Part shown: piece by piece, positions 35,326 to 44,456 of the stretch
Layout: each line of letters opens with the position of its first letter
Position numbering within the stretch: the first letter of the stretch is position 1
Assembly (NCBI RefSeq): GCF_017254915.1
Contig: NZ_JAFKCT010000004.1
Location: 1-64,000, forward strand
Source of the DNA: Algoriphagus oliviformis
GTDB lineage: Bacteria; Bacteroidota; Bacteroidia; Cytophagales; Cyclobacteriaceae
Direction of reading: 5' to 3'
DNA: 64,000 nt
Translations under genes and position numbers: made by a program
The notes under the pieces: model-generated
Databases searched by the model: none
The model's input: only the letters and a program-made list of their open reading frames with translations
Told to the model about the DNA's origin: nothing

Positions 35326-36852
35326 ATGGACACGCTTACCTACGCAAAAAGCCCGGCGGTCGACCGACCCCTGATCAAGGAAAAATACGAGCACTTCATC
35401 GGCGGACAATGGGTCGCCCCAGCATCCGGAGAGTACTTTGACAATATTTCACCCATCGACGGCAAAGCCTTTTCCAAGGCCGCAAGAGGCAATAAAGAAG
35501 ACATAGAAAAAGCGCTGGATGCCGCGCATGAGGCCTTCAAGACTTGGTCAAAATCCCCAGCCGCTGAGCGCAGCCGCGTGCTCAACAAGATCGCCGACGT
35601 GATCGAGGACAACCTGGAGCTGCTCGCCCGGATCGAAACCATAGACAACGGAAAAGCCCTCCGTGAAACCCGCGCCGCGGATCTACCGCTCTGCGTGGAC
35701 CATTTTCGATATTTCGCAGGAGTGATCCGCGCCGACGAATCCACCATCTCCGAACATGACGAACACACCGTCAGCATTGCCCTACACGAGCCGCTGGGCG
35801 TCGTGGGACAGATCATCCCCTGGAACTTCCCCCTGCTGATGGCGGTGTGGAAAATCGCCCCTGCCCTGGCGGCCGGATGCTGCACGGTCGTCAAACCGGC
35901 AGAGCAAACCCCCACCAGCATCATGGTGCTCATGGAGCTGATCGCGGACATCGTCCCCGCCGGCGTGATCAATGTAGTCACGGGATTTGGCCCTGAGGCG
36001 GGCAAGCCCCTCGCGACTTCCTCCCGCGTAGCCAAGGTGGCTTTCACCGGAGAGACGACCACAGGGCGCCTGATCATGCAGTACGCTTCCGAAAACCTAA
36101 TCCCCGTCACGATGGAATTGGGCGGCAAGTCCCCGAATATCTTCATGAAGTCCGTCGCCGACGCAGACGATGAATTCTTTGACAAGGCCGTAGAGGGCGC
36201 GGTGATGTTTGCGCTCAACCAAGGGGAAGTCTGCACCTGCCCCTCCAGGATTCTCGTTCACGAGGACATCTATGACCGATTCATGGAGCGGGTCATCGCC
36301 CGTACCAAAGCCATCAAGCTGGGCCACCCCCTGGCGGAGGACACGATGATGGGAGCCCAAGCCTCCAACGACCAGTTCGAAAAAATCCTTTCCTATCTGG
36401 AAATCGGAAAACAAGAAGGCGCGGAAGTGCTCGCCGGAGGTGCCAAAGCCTCGCTCAACTCCGGCCTGGAAAACGGCTACTACATCCAGCCCACCATCTT
36501 CAAGGGAAACAACAAGATGCGGATTTTCCAAGAAGAGATCTTCGGACCAGTCACCTGCGTGACGACTTTCAAAACCACCGAAGAAGCCATCGCCATTGCC
36601 AATGACACCATGTACGGACTCGGCGCCGGGCTTTGGTCACGGGACGCCCACGAGCTGTACCAGGTGCCTCGGGCGATTCAGGCGGGGAGAGTCTGGGTCA
36701 ACTGCTACCACGCTTACCCAGCCCATGCTCCGTTTGGCGGCTACAAAAAATCCGGCTTTGGCAGGGAAAACCACGCGATGATGCTCAACCACTACCGCCA
36801 AACCAAGAACATGCTGATCTCCTACAGCAAGCAAAAATTAGGTTTCTTTTAA
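35326..36852 (+). CDS. NAD(P)-dependent aldehyde dehydrogenase (acetaldehyde/ExaC type)
   Basis: 508-residue ALDH superfamily enzyme that oxidises an aldehyde to the acid. Visible motifs are [20 protein letters not shown] (cofactor fold), [10 protein letters not shown] (catalytic Glu) and [11 protein letters not shown] (nucleophilic Cys). The overall sequence and its pairing with a DUF779 gene downstream and a divergent AraC regulator match the acetaldehyde dehydrogenase group that accompanies alcohol oxidation. A strong terminator follows 17 bp after the stop, so downstream expression requires readthrough or a separate promoter. Confidence 0.94.
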   Translation: MDTLTYAKSPAVDRPLIKEKYEHFIGGQWVAPASGEYFDNISPIDGKAFSKAARGNKEDIEKALDAAHEAFKTWSKSPAAERSRVLNKIADVIEDNLELLARIETIDNGKALRETRAADLPLCVDHFRYFAGVIRADESTISEHDEHTVSIALHEPLGVVGQIIPWNFPLLMAVWKIAPALAAGCCTVVKPAEQTPTSIMVLMELIADIVPAGVINVVTGFGPEAGKPLATSSRVAKVAFTGETTTGRLIMQYASENLIPVTMELGGKSPNIFMKSVADADDEFFDKAVEGAVMFALNQGEVCTCPSRILVHEDIYDRFMERVIARTKAIKLGHPLAEDTMMGAQASNDQFEKILSYLEIGKQEGAEVLAGGAKASLNSGLENGYYIQPTIFKGNNKMRIFQEEIFGPVTCVTTFKTTEEAIAIANDTMYGLGAGLWSRDAHELYQVPRAIQAGRVWVNCYHAYPAHAPFGGYKKSGFGRENHAMMLNHYRQTKNMLISYSKQKLGFF

Positions 36853-36869
36853 TTAGGGTTTATTGTCGG

Positions 36870-36903
36870 AGAGGAGCAGGAAGTATCCTGCTCCTCTTTT
36901 TTT
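36870..36903 (+). terminator. Strong rho-independent terminator between aldehyde dehydrogenase and DUF779
   Basis: A perfect 12-bp stem (AGAGGAGCAGGA with its complement), AGTA loop and seven T. It lies between two genes that are functionally paired in many bacteria, so it may act as an attenuator or set their ratio. Confidence 0.85.
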
Positions 36904-36923
36904 CCAACCCAAAAGAACCTGAC

Positions 36924-37322
36924 ATGACTACTCCAAAACGAATCCTTGCCACCGAAGCGGCCAAAGAGACCATCGATACGCTGAGAACCCGCCTAGGCAC
37001 GGAGCTGATGTTTCACCAAAGCGGAGGTTGCTGCGACGGTTCCTCGCCGATGTGCTTCGAAAAGGGAGACTTCAAAGTCGGATCCCAAGACGTCTGGCTG
37101 GGCACCGTCCACGGCTGCGATTTTTTCATGAGCGCAGACCAGTTTGAATACTGGAAGTACTCCGAGCTGACGCTGGACATCACACCCGGAAGGGGGAGCA
37201 GCTTTTCCCTGGAAATCCCGATGGGTATCCGCTTCCTTATCCGTTCCCGCCTATTTTCCATGGAAGAGTACGAAGCACTGCCCCCCACCCAAAATGGAGA
37301 GGAGTTTTTGTCCCTGCCGTAG
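36924..37322 (+). CDS. DUF779 domain-containing protein
   Basis: 132-residue DUF779 protein with its conserved Cys/Gly cluster (HQSGGCCDGSSPMCFEKGDF) and a second conserved block (GTVHGCDFFMSADQFEYW). The family is commonly found next to aldehyde/acetaldehyde dehydrogenases, as here, but its biochemical role is not established; the invariant Cys residues suggest metal or redox function (inference). The ATG at 36924 is the only start consistent with the conserved N-terminus, although the frame is open from 36633 over the ALDH gene. Confidence 0.88.
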   Translation: MTTPKRILATEAAKETIDTLRTRLGTELMFHQSGGCCDGSSPMCFEKGDFKVGSQDVWLGTVHGCDFFMSADQFEYWKYSELTLDITPGRGSSFSLEIPMGIRFLIRSRLFSMEEYEALPPTQNGEEFLSLP

Positions 37323-37380
37323 GCTTTCTGCCGCGTAGACCACATTTTTTTATCTATCTTAATCAGCAAAACCCCAGCGG

Positions 37381-38544
37381 ATGAAAAAAATCCTGATTGC
37401 CTTGGGAGTCCTCTTGGCTATTTACCTCATAGGCATCTACACCGTCCCACCCTACATCGAGTCCCAGCGAAACCCGGTCATCCAAAGCCCGCCTTACGCA
37501 GTGTCCCCCGCCGCACAGGCGCTGTACGATCGGCTGGACTTCATCGCCGACCTGCATTGCGACGCCTTGCTCTGGGGGCGTGACATCACCGAAAAAGGCA
37601 CCCGCGGCCATGTGGATTTCCCGCGAATGAGAGAGGCCAACGTCGCCCTGGAGATGTTTACGATTGTCTCCAAGTCACCCTCGGGGCAAAACATGAAGAA
37701 AAACTCCTCGGACACCTTTGACAACATCACCCCGCTGACCATCGCCAAGGGAGAAAGCCCCTGGAACTGGTTTAGCCTGGTCAACCGCACCCTCTCCCAG
37801 TCGGAAGCCTTGGCCGATTTTGTGGACGATGAAGGCGGAAAAGCCATCTTCATCCGCTCCAAAGCCGACCTACAGCAGCTGGTCGAGGCAAGAAAAACCG
37901 ACAAACAAGTCATTGGCGCGATGCTCGGCATCGAAGGAGGCCACGCAATCGAAGGCAGTCTGGAAAATCTGGAAAAGGTCTATGAAGCAGGTGTCCGGAT
38001 GATCGGCCCCACCCACTTCTTCGACAACGAGTTTGGCGGCTCGGCACATGGGGAAAGCAACGAAGGGCTGAGCGACTTTGGCAAATCGGCCGTCATGCGC
38101 ATGAATGAGCTCGGCATATTTGTCGATCTGGCCCACGCCTCCCCTGCCATCATCGACGACGTGCTGAAGCTGAGTACCGAGCCCGTCATCGTGTCCCACA
38201 CCGGCGTCCGGGGAGTGCTCGACTCCCAGCGAAACCTCAGCGACGAGCAGATCCAAAAAATAGCCAGCAAAGGCGGAATCATCGGGATCGCTTTCTTTGA
38301 CGGGGCGGTAGGCACTCCCGAGCTCCCGAATATCATCGCGTCCATTCTGTACGTCCGCGACTTGGTAGGCATAGACTACGTGGCACTGGGCTCGGACTAT
38401 GACGGAGCGGTGGTCGCGCCATTTGACATTACCGGACTTCCCTTGATCGTGGACGGGCTGCTGGAGGCAGGGCTCTCCGAGAGCGAAATCCGCGCGGTCA
38501 TGGGGGAAAACGTGAAACGCTTTTTCCTCCAACACCTCGACTAG
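37381..38544 (+). CDS. Membrane-anchored M19 family dipeptidase
   Basis: 387-residue renal-dipeptidase-type metallopeptidase. An N-terminal hydrophobic segment (ILIALGVLLAIYLIGIY) anchors it in the membrane or directs export. Metal-binding motifs include the HxD in FIADLHCDALLWGRD, the Glu in MLGIEGGHAIEGS, and the His residues in DLAHASP and IVSHTGVRGV. SDYDGAVVAPFD follows near the end. The family cleaves dipeptides, including some D-amino-acid or beta-lactam-like substrates. It starts 58 bp after DUF779 and is 3 bp upstream of the VIT1-like gene, so it probably leads a three-gene run. Confidence 0.92.
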   Translation: MKKILIALGVLLAIYLIGIYTVPPYIESQRNPVIQSPPYAVSPAAQALYDRLDFIADLHCDALLWGRDITEKGTRGHVDFPRMREANVALEMFTIVSKSPSGQNMKKNSSDTFDNITPLTIAKGESPWNWFSLVNRTLSQSEALADFVDDEGGKAIFIRSKADLQQLVEARKTDKQVIGAMLGIEGGHAIEGSLENLEKVYEAGVRMIGPTHFFDNEFGGSAHGESNEGLSDFGKSAVMRMNELGIFVDLAHASPAIIDDVLKLSTEPVIVSHTGVRGVLDSQRNLSDEQIQKIASKGGIIGIAFFDGAVGTPELPNIIASILYVRDLVGIDYVALGSDYDGAVVAPFDITGLPLIVDGLLEAGLSESEIRAVMGENVKRFFLQHLD

Positions 38545-38547
38545 ACC

Positions 38548-39276
38548 ATGAGCGAAAAAAAAATCCACCAGCAGACAGGTATCCGTTTTGGCAAAATCCA
38601 AGAGTACCTGGGCGAATTTGTCTACGGCGGAATAGACGGCTCGGTGACTACCTTCGCCGTGGTTGCCGGGGGATTCGGAGCCAACCTGGACTCTGGCATC
38701 CTGATCATCCTAGGCTTCGCAAACCTGCTGGCGGATGGATTTTCCATGTCGGTGGGAGCCTATCTCTCCGCCAAGAGCGAGCGGGACAGCTACACCAAGC
38801 ACAAAAACATCGAGTACTGGGAAGTGGAAAACCTACCGGAAACGGAGCGTCAGGAGATCGAAGAAATCTACCGGGAAAAGGGATTCGAAGGGCAACTGCT
38901 TGACCAGATCGTCGACCACATCTGCTCAGACAAAGACCTTTGGGTTTCGGAGATGATGAAGGGCGAACTGGAAATGATCCCCAATACCAAAAGCCCCTTT
39001 GCCACAGGGCTGGCGACTTTGCTGTCCTTTGTGTCGGTGGGCATCATCCCCCTGCTCGTCTATCTCTGGGATTTCTTCTTTCCTACGGACAAAGACATCT
39101 TTCTCTGGACCTGTATCTTGACCGGCTTTGCTTTTCTGGTCGTCGGCTGGATGAAAAGCCACGTCAACCAGACCTCGGCCATTCGGAGCATAGCAGAGAC
39201 CGTGGCCCTCGGGGCCTTGGCCGCGACCGTAGCCTATTTTGTCGGGGATATCCTCGAAGCATTTTTCATCAAATAA
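38548..39276 (+). CDS. VIT1/CCC1-type divalent metal transporter
   Basis: 242-residue membrane protein of the VIT1/CCC1 family, which exports or stores Fe2+/Mn2+. The family motif GEFVYGGIDGSVTTFAVVAG and the metal-coordinating LLADGFSMSVGAYLSAKSE segment are intact. About five transmembrane segments frame a cytosolic acidic helical region rich in Glu (ENLPETERQEIEEIYREK), matching the metal-binding domain of plant VIT1. It is 3 bp after the dipeptidase and 7 bp before the DUF5995 gene, so all three are likely co-transcribed. Its substrate is probably iron or manganese. Confidence 0.9.
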   Translation: MSEKKIHQQTGIRFGKIQEYLGEFVYGGIDGSVTTFAVVAGGFGANLDSGILIILGFANLLADGFSMSVGAYLSAKSERDSYTKHKNIEYWEVENLPETERQEIEEIYREKGFEGQLLDQIVDHICSDKDLWVSEMMKGELEMIPNTKSPFATGLATLLSFVSVGIIPLLVYLWDFFFPTDKDIFLWTCILTGFAFLVVGWMKSHVNQTSAIRSIAETVALGALAATVAYFVGDILEAFFIK

Positions 39277-39283
39277 AAAACCA

Positions 39284-40042
39284 ATGAACACCATCGATGA
39301 CGTACTGATCCGCATGGATCAGATAGTGGAGGAATGCAAGGCCAAACAATCCCGAATCGGCTATTTTGCCATCCTCTACCGCCAGGTGACCCGGCGCGTG
39401 AAGGACGGTATCTTGGCGGGGGAGTTTGAGGACAATCCCCGGATGGAGGTCTTGGACGTGCTGTTTGCAAAGCGCTTCATCGATGCCTACGATCGCTGGG
39501 CTCTGCGGGAGACCTGTACCGAAAGCTGGAGACTGGCCTTCGAGGCCAGCAAAGACTCCAAGCATCTCGTCCTCCAGCACCTCTTCCTGGGCATCAACGC
39601 CCACATCAACCTGGATCTGGGCATCGCCGCCTCGGAGACCATGGTGGGCAAAGACCTGATTGGGATCCAGGGCGATTTCAACCGCATCAATGCCCTGCTG
39701 GCCGAACTGGTGGATGGGGTGAAGTCAAACATCAGCAAGGTCTCTCCCATTTTTGGCTGGCTGATCCCCCTGGCCAAAGGAAGGGACGAAATGCTCCTCA
39801 ACTTCTCCATACAGATCGCAAGAAATGGTGCCTGGAAATACGCCGGAGAGTATCATGCCGACCCCAACAAGGAATTCCAGGTTTCCGACCGGGACAAAAA
39901 CATCGCCGTCCTAGCCAACAAGCTCATCAGCCCCGGCAAGTTTTTGGCATTCATCGTGAAGATCGTCTGCCTACTGGAATGGAAATCCGTGAGCAAAACG
40001 ATGGATCAGCTGGACGTGGTGGTGGAAAAATCTATCAGTTAA
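39284..40042 (+). CDS. DUF5995 family protein
   Basis: 252-residue soluble, mostly helical protein of the DUF5995 family. The conserved region is around VLQHLFLGINAHINLDLGIAAS, a His/Asn/Asp-rich helical motif, with no signal peptide. Function is not established. It starts 7 bp after the VIT1-like gene and ends the run. The ATG at 39284 (MNTIDDVLIRMDQ) is chosen because the upstream part of the frame overlaps the transporter. Confidence 0.85.
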   Translation: MNTIDDVLIRMDQIVEECKAKQSRIGYFAILYRQVTRRVKDGILAGEFEDNPRMEVLDVLFAKRFIDAYDRWALRETCTESWRLAFEASKDSKHLVLQHLFLGINAHINLDLGIAASETMVGKDLIGIQGDFNRINALLAELVDGVKSNISKVSPIFGWLIPLAKGRDEMLLNFSIQIARNGAWKYAGEYHADPNKEFQVSDRDKNIAVLANKLISPGKFLAFIVKIVCLLEWKSVSKTMDQLDVVVEKSIS

Positions 40043-40099
40043 TCGAATTTTTAAAACTAAATCCTTGACGGCTCCAATCTCACGCCGGCTCACCAAAAT

Positions 40100-40951
40100 T
40101 CAATACACTTGCTCTTTGTAGAAAGCCTCAATATGCTCAATCACTAGACATCGATCGTCCAATGGGATGTTATGCGAGCTTCCTTTTGCTAACACCAATC
40201 TTCTATTCTCTCCCGCTTTTACAAACTCCAACTGCGCCGCTTGAAAACGAAGATTTTCTTTAGCAGAGTCGAATGGCCCTGTTTCTGCCATGACGTTCAG
40301 AATCGGGACATCTTGCGGCAAAGAATATTTCCCAATACAATTGCTGTTCGCTTCTATTTTCCCTAACAGATGATACAAGCTCAAATAGCCTCCTTCCTCA
40401 AAATCTTTGCGATCAAGAGTCTGAAAATAATCCCTAGCGAACCTCTCATCTTCACTTGATGGTATTCTGGGGTCAAAAAAGACGATTGCCTTTACTTGGT
40501 CGGGATTTCTAGCCGCAAGCAACCAGTTGTAAAAAGCTCCCAAAGAGTGACCCACTAAAAAATATTCGCTGTCGCCATAGCCCAATGTTGTCAGTCCAAC
40601 CTCCAGACCTTCTATCTCTTCAAGAATAGAATAGTTTAAGGTATCTAATGTACTTTCCCCAAAACCCGCACGGTCATAAGTAATCACCGTCGCTTCAAGT
40701 CGATGATGTAAAGTTTCTGCGATAAAATCCCACTGCGACGCATCTAATCCTCCTCCGGATTCAAAAAGTATTGCAGTTCCATTTCCCTTTAGAATATTGA
40801 AATGGAGCTTGTATCCACCAACGTCAATCAGGGTATCAACCGCTTGGGCTTTCGCTTGGATACCAAAAAAAAATACAAAAAAAAGCCACAGTAAAGTGCG
40901 TGAAGGATGTGAGAAAACTCCGTTTCTATGGTGGGTCTGGGGTAGCATCAT
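40100..40951 (-). CDS. Exported alpha/beta hydrolase
   Basis: 283-residue serine hydrolase with an N-terminal hydrophobic signal (LWLFFVFFFGIQAKA). The nucleophile elbow is GHSLGAF, the oxyanion region ESGGGLDAS and YDRAGFGES, and the catalytic His lies in GSSHNIPLDD. Substrate is unknown; esterase, lipase or peptidase activity is possible. Its codon use is more AT-rich than its neighbours, which suggests later acquisition (impression, not computed). It lies alone, next to an antitoxin remnant. Confidence 0.85.
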   Translation of the reverse strand: MMLPQTHHRNGVFSHPSRTLLWLFFVFFFGIQAKAQAVDTLIDVGGYKLHFNILKGNGTAILFESGGGLDASQWDFIAETLHHRLEATVITYDRAGFGESTLDTLNYSILEEIEGLEVGLTTLGYGDSEYFLVGHSLGAFYNWLLAARNPDQVKAIVFFDPRIPSSEDERFARDYFQTLDRKDFEEGGYLSLYHLLGKIEANSNCIGKYSLPQDVPILNVMAETGPFDSAKENLRFQAAQLEFVKAGENRRLVLAKGSSHNIPLDDRCLVIEHIEAFYKEQVY

Positions 40952-41263
40952 AAAACCTCTATTCTGGAAGAGAAAAACTCGTCTTTCAGATCCTTGCGGC
41001 TTTTGCTCTTTCGATCAGTTCTTCATTGAAGAACAAAGTCACCTTGGTATCCATAGCTAAATCATGATATGATTATCCGCTTTTACGCCGGTAGACAGCC
41101 GTAACAATCCGAAAGAACGCTAAAATTAGGCTTTGCCCTACTTCGGTCTTCGGTCATCGGTCTTCCGACCTGCCTGAGCAGACAGGCCCGATTGAAGAAG
41201 CAAATTCGCCTACTGGCAAGAATGCGGATAGTCAAGATGATAAAATAATCATACGTAAACCAC
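40952..41263. other. 312-bp intergenic region with an antitoxin remnant and short repeats
   Basis: Holds the truncated antitoxin frame (40986-41054, minus) and a triplicated 7-nt word GGTCTTC/GGTCATC/GGTCTTC at 41145-41165. An imperfect palindrome, CCTGCCTGAGCAGACAGG, lies near 41170. It looks like a scar of a lost accessory gene. Confidence 0.6.
40986..41054 (-). pseudogene. Truncated antitoxin remnant (DUF6364/VapB-like)
   Basis: A 22-codon frame, MDTKVTLFFNEELIERAKAA (then RI, stop), matches the N-terminus of DUF6364-type ribbon-helix-helix antitoxins (MxTKxTLxxxExxIExAK). The family normally continues for about 60 more residues with a SLSxLVExYL helix; here a TGA ends it and the next reading frames also close. 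No toxin gene remains nearby. I infer a decayed toxin-antitoxin locus. Confidence 0.6.
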
Positions 41264-42385
41264 TCAAACCTTCCTCCCCCATTTCTCCTCGATTTCAGCG
41301 AGTTCGGCTTCGGTTTGGGCTTTGTTTTTCCGGTTAGTCTTTTCCTTGTTTAGATCCGTGGCGTAGAAGTGGGTGTCTTGAAAATAGCTGACGCGAGCCT
41401 CGGATTCGCCCTTGGCCTTTGTCCATTTTTCTCCTTTGAAAAGTTTGACCTTGTCCTCGTGCAGCTCCAGCAGCTCGTCGTAGGGACCCCGCGCCGAGAT
41501 CAGCTTGACAAAGATCGGAGCCGTCTCGATGGCGATGAAAAGCAGCATGATGAAGACATTGGCCATGGCCATGGCGGAGCTCTCCGTGGTGAGCGCATCC
41601 ATTGCATCCATTCGTGCCGCCAGTCCGTCAAACCCTTCGATGCCGGGCTGCTGCTTTTCAAATTCCGCCTGGCGTAGCGCCACAAAGGCCCTGATCTGGG
41701 CCTCCAGCGTATCCACACGGACTTGGTTTCGCTTTCGCAGCTCATCCAGCGCCAGTTGCGCGGCATCCAGTTGGGCTTCCTTCTTTTTGGCGTTGGTGCC
41801 CAGGCCGACTATGCCACTGGTGCCGGAGGTTTTCTCGCCAAAACGCTCCGCATCGTATTCTTTTTGAAGCTGGTCACGGAAAGCCTCCGCGGCCGATACT
41901 TCCGCCTTCAGCGAGTCCTTTTTGGCCTCCAGCTCCTGGATTTCGGGAAAGCCCTTCGCGAGGTTGGCTTTGGACTGGGTGATGAATTCTGTCTTTTTCT
42001 CGTCCAGCTTCCGGTTGATCTCCCGCTCAAACATCTTCAATTCCAGCGGCTTGGAAATCACCAAGGCAAGCAACACGGCCAAGACCAAACGTGGAATAGC
42101 CAGCTTCCATTCCGCCCAGGCATTTTCCCGCTTACGCATACTGGACACGATGAATCGGTCCAGGTTGAAAATCATCAGCCCCCACAGCAGCCCAAAGAAA
42201 ATCGCGGGAACCAGCGACTGAAACACCGTGTACAGCGCATAGCCTGCCGCGAGGGCGGCGAGCACGCCGGTGAAGAAAACGGTCGCTCCGATACCGATGT
42301 ATTTGTTGGATTCGGTCGGGGCACGCTTGAGCAGGGCAAAGTTTGCCCCGCCGCAAAACCAGAAAAAACGAGTGAGGTGCTGCAT
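41264..42385 (-). CDS. DUF4407 domain-containing membrane protein
   Basis: 373-residue DUF4407 protein. Three or four N-terminal transmembrane segments (e.g. IGIGATVFFTGVLAALAAGYALY) precede a long Glu/Lys/Ala-rich coiled coil (about residues 125-255, AKKDSLKAEVSAAEAFRDQL). A hydrophobic segment (MANVFIMLLFIAIETAPIFVKL) and a charged tail follow. The family is widespread in Bacteroidota but has no known function. The ATG at 42385 (MQHLTRFFWFCGG) is preferred to the frame start at 42550, since the family begins with this motif. Divergent from the exchanger gene. Confidence 0.85.
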   Translation of the reverse strand: MQHLTRFFWFCGGANFALLKRAPTESNKYIGIGATVFFTGVLAALAAGYALYTVFQSLVPAIFFGLLWGLMIFNLDRFIVSSMRKRENAWAEWKLAIPRLVLAVLLALVISKPLELKMFEREINRKLDEKKTEFITQSKANLAKGFPEIQELEAKKDSLKAEVSAAEAFRDQLQKEYDAERFGEKTSGTSGIVGLGTNAKKKEAQLDAAQLALDELRKRNQVRVDTLEAQIRAFVALRQAEFEKQQPGIEGFDGLAARMDAMDALTTESSAMAMANVFIMLLFIAIETAPIFVKLISARGPYDELLELHEDKVKLFKGEKWTKAKGESEARVSYFQDTHFYATDLNKEKTNRKNKAQTEAELAEIEEKWGRKV

Positions 42386-42680
42386 AGCCAGGAAGGTTGA
42401 GTGTTGGATCCCAATAGAAAACGCCAAAACAGTTCCAAAAAGATGCACTTCACTCGGGAACTGTCCCTTTCGACCCCAAAATGTGACCAAAAGCCGCTTT
42501 TCGGGGGCAGAAAAAGAAATGGCCTCCTTTCCAGCCCTGGGCCAAGCCAATCCGGATTTTTGTCCGAACTGTACATTATCGTGCAGAAATATGCCCGCTC
42601 TCCGTCAAAGGTGTCCGTCACATGAGATTCATCATGTTTAATCCAGTAGGAAAGGCCTAGTTTTCAAAAAATCCATCCCC

Positions 42681-43790
42681 ATGTCCCAACAGACCTCTCT
42701 CCTTCGGCAGCTCCTAAAGCCGGGAATCCACTGGATGCTGCTCTTCATTCCGATCACGCTGGTGCTGGAATCCGCCCATGCCTCGGCTCCCTACGTATTT
42801 TTCTCCGCGGCCCTCTCCATCATTCCCATCGCGCGACTCATCAGCACCTCCACCGAAAACCTCGCCACCTATACCGGCGATGCCGTCGGAGGCCTGATGA
42901 ACGCGACGTTTGGCAACCTTCCCGAGCTGATCATCGCCTTTGTGGCCCTGAAGGCGGGCCTCTACGACATGGTCCTTGCCTCCCTGGCGGGCGCGATCCT
43001 GGCCAACCTGCTGCTGGCCCTGGGCATGTCTTTTCTCATCGGCGGACTCCGATACCACTATCAGGAATACAACTCCACCAGCATCCGCATGTACAGCTCG
43101 ATGATGATGATTGCGGTGTTGAGCCTGACCGTACCCAGCGCATTCAACCGCTTCTTTGGCAGCACGGGATTCCATGAGTCCGAAAACAACCTGAACCTCT
43201 ACCTCAGCTGCGCGCTCCTCGCCGCCTACGTGCTTTACCTCGTGTTTATGCTCAAGACCCACCCGGACTTTTTCAAGAGCGAAAGCCCCGGCGGCCACGA
43301 GCCGCATGAAAATCCCTGGTCTAAGGCCAAGGCCATCTCCTTGCTGGTTCTGGCCTCGGTGTTTGCGGCATTCATGAGCGAGATCTTGGTAGGAGCGGCG
43401 GAGGAGACGGGAGAGGTGATGGGCATGTCCACCATCTTCATCGGGGTGGTGTTTTTGGCCGTGATCGGCGGCGCGGCAGAGAGCATCTCGGCCATCGTGA
43501 TGGCTGCCAAAAACAAGGTGGACCTGAGTATCGGCATCGCCTTGGGAAGCTCCATCCAGGTTTCCCTTTTCATTGCCCCCCTGCTGGTACTGCTCAGCAC
43601 CTTTGTCGGCCCGGAGCAGATGAACCTCACCTTCAATCGGGCACTGATCGGGGCACTGTTTCTCGGAGTGATCCTCGCCGCCATGATCGCCAGCGACGGC
43701 CGCTCAAACTGGTATAAGGGCGTCCAACTGATTTTGGTGTATTTAATATTGGGAATGATGTTTTACTTTATACCCGAATCAGCCACCTGA
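42681..43790 (+). CDS. Calcium/proton exchanger (CaCA/CAX family)
   Basis: 369-residue inner membrane antiporter with about eleven transmembrane segments. The two inverted CAX repeats are visible: MNATFGNLPELIIAFVALKAG, and the second-half region (GGAAESISAIVMAAKNKVDL, then IGIALGSSIQVSLFIAPLLVL). The conserved acidic residues in NLPE and AAES line the cation path. It exchanges Ca2+ (or other divalent cations) for protons. A GDSL esterase gene begins 3 bp downstream, so the two are co-transcribed. Confidence 0.94.
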   Translation: MSQQTSLLRQLLKPGIHWMLLFIPITLVLESAHASAPYVFFSAALSIIPIARLISTSTENLATYTGDAVGGLMNATFGNLPELIIAFVALKAGLYDMVLASLAGAILANLLLALGMSFLIGGLRYHYQEYNSTSIRMYSSMMMIAVLSLTVPSAFNRFFGSTGFHESENNLNLYLSCALLAAYVLYLVFMLKTHPDFFKSESPGGHEPHENPWSKAKAISLLVLASVFAAFMSEILVGAAEETGEVMGMSTIFIGVVFLAVIGGAAESISAIVMAAKNKVDLSIGIALGSSIQVSLFIAPLLVLLSTFVGPEQMNLTFNRALIGALFLGVILAAMIASDGRSNWYKGVQLILVYLILGMMFYFIPESAT

Positions 43791-43793
43791 CAC

Positions 43794-44456
43794 ATGAACC
43801 CAATCCGACTGAGTGCCCTATTTCTAACTCTCATTTTCCTAGTCTGGGGAAAAAGCCAAGCCCAAGATGTGCCTTTTGAAAAAGAGGTGCGGGAAATCTC
43901 CGCCAAGCTGGACAGTGTCGGCTGGCAACAGGGCGGAACGGTATTCACCGGGAGCTCGACCATCCGCATGTGGAAAGACGTCCAGAGCACCTTTCCCAAC
44001 GCGTCCATCCTCAACACCGGTTTTGGGGGGTCAAAAGCCTCCGACCTCGAAACGCACCTCTTCCCGCTGGTCATCCGTCTGGAGCCCAGCCGCGTATTCA
44101 TCTACGAAGGTGACAACGACATCTGGGCAGGCGTGCCCGCTGCCGAGATCATGGCCAGCATCCATCGCATCGTCACCCGTCTCCAGCTGATCGACCCAAA
44201 CATGGAGATCTACCTGATCGGAGCCAAGCCAAGCCCCTCTCGCTGGGAGAAAAAAGCCAACTACGAGATTCTCAACCAAAAACTGTGGGAGTATGGCAAA
44301 GCTCAGGAGGGGGTCAGCTTTGTGGATACTTGGAAAGCCCTCACCGATCCGGCCGGAAATCCCCGTCCTGAGCTGTACATCGAGGATCAGCTTCACCTGA
44401 ACGCCAAAGGATACGAAATCTGGGCATCCATTTTCGCCCCTTACTTCAAAGACTAG
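43794..44456 (+). CDS. Exported SGNH/GDSL hydrolase
   Basis: 220-residue exported esterase of the SGNH clan. A signal peptide ends near KSQAQ. Block I is TGSSTIRMW (nucleophile S55, in the GDSL position), the glycine block GFGGSKA follows, the GxND block is EGDNDIWAG, and the catalytic Asp-His pair is DQLHLN. It may deacylate sugars or lipids at the envelope; the substrate is unknown. It follows the exchanger by 3 bp. The terminator at 44675 lies 219 bp beyond its stop. Confidence 0.92.
   Translation: MNPIRLSALFLTLIFLVWGKSQAQDVPFEKEVREISAKLDSVGWQQGGTVFTGSSTIRMWKDVQSTFPNASILNTGFGGSKASDLETHLFPLVIRLEPSRVFIYEGDNDIWAGVPAAEIMASIHRIVTRLQLIDPNMEIYLIGAKPSPSRWEKKANYEILNQKLWEYGKAQEGVSFVDTWKALTDPAGNPRPELYIEDQLHLNAKGYEIWASIFAPYFKD

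Noticed and set aside
36633..36923. Longer DUF779 frame from 36633
   Set aside because: Overlaps the aldehyde dehydrogenase gene; the conserved part starts at 36924.
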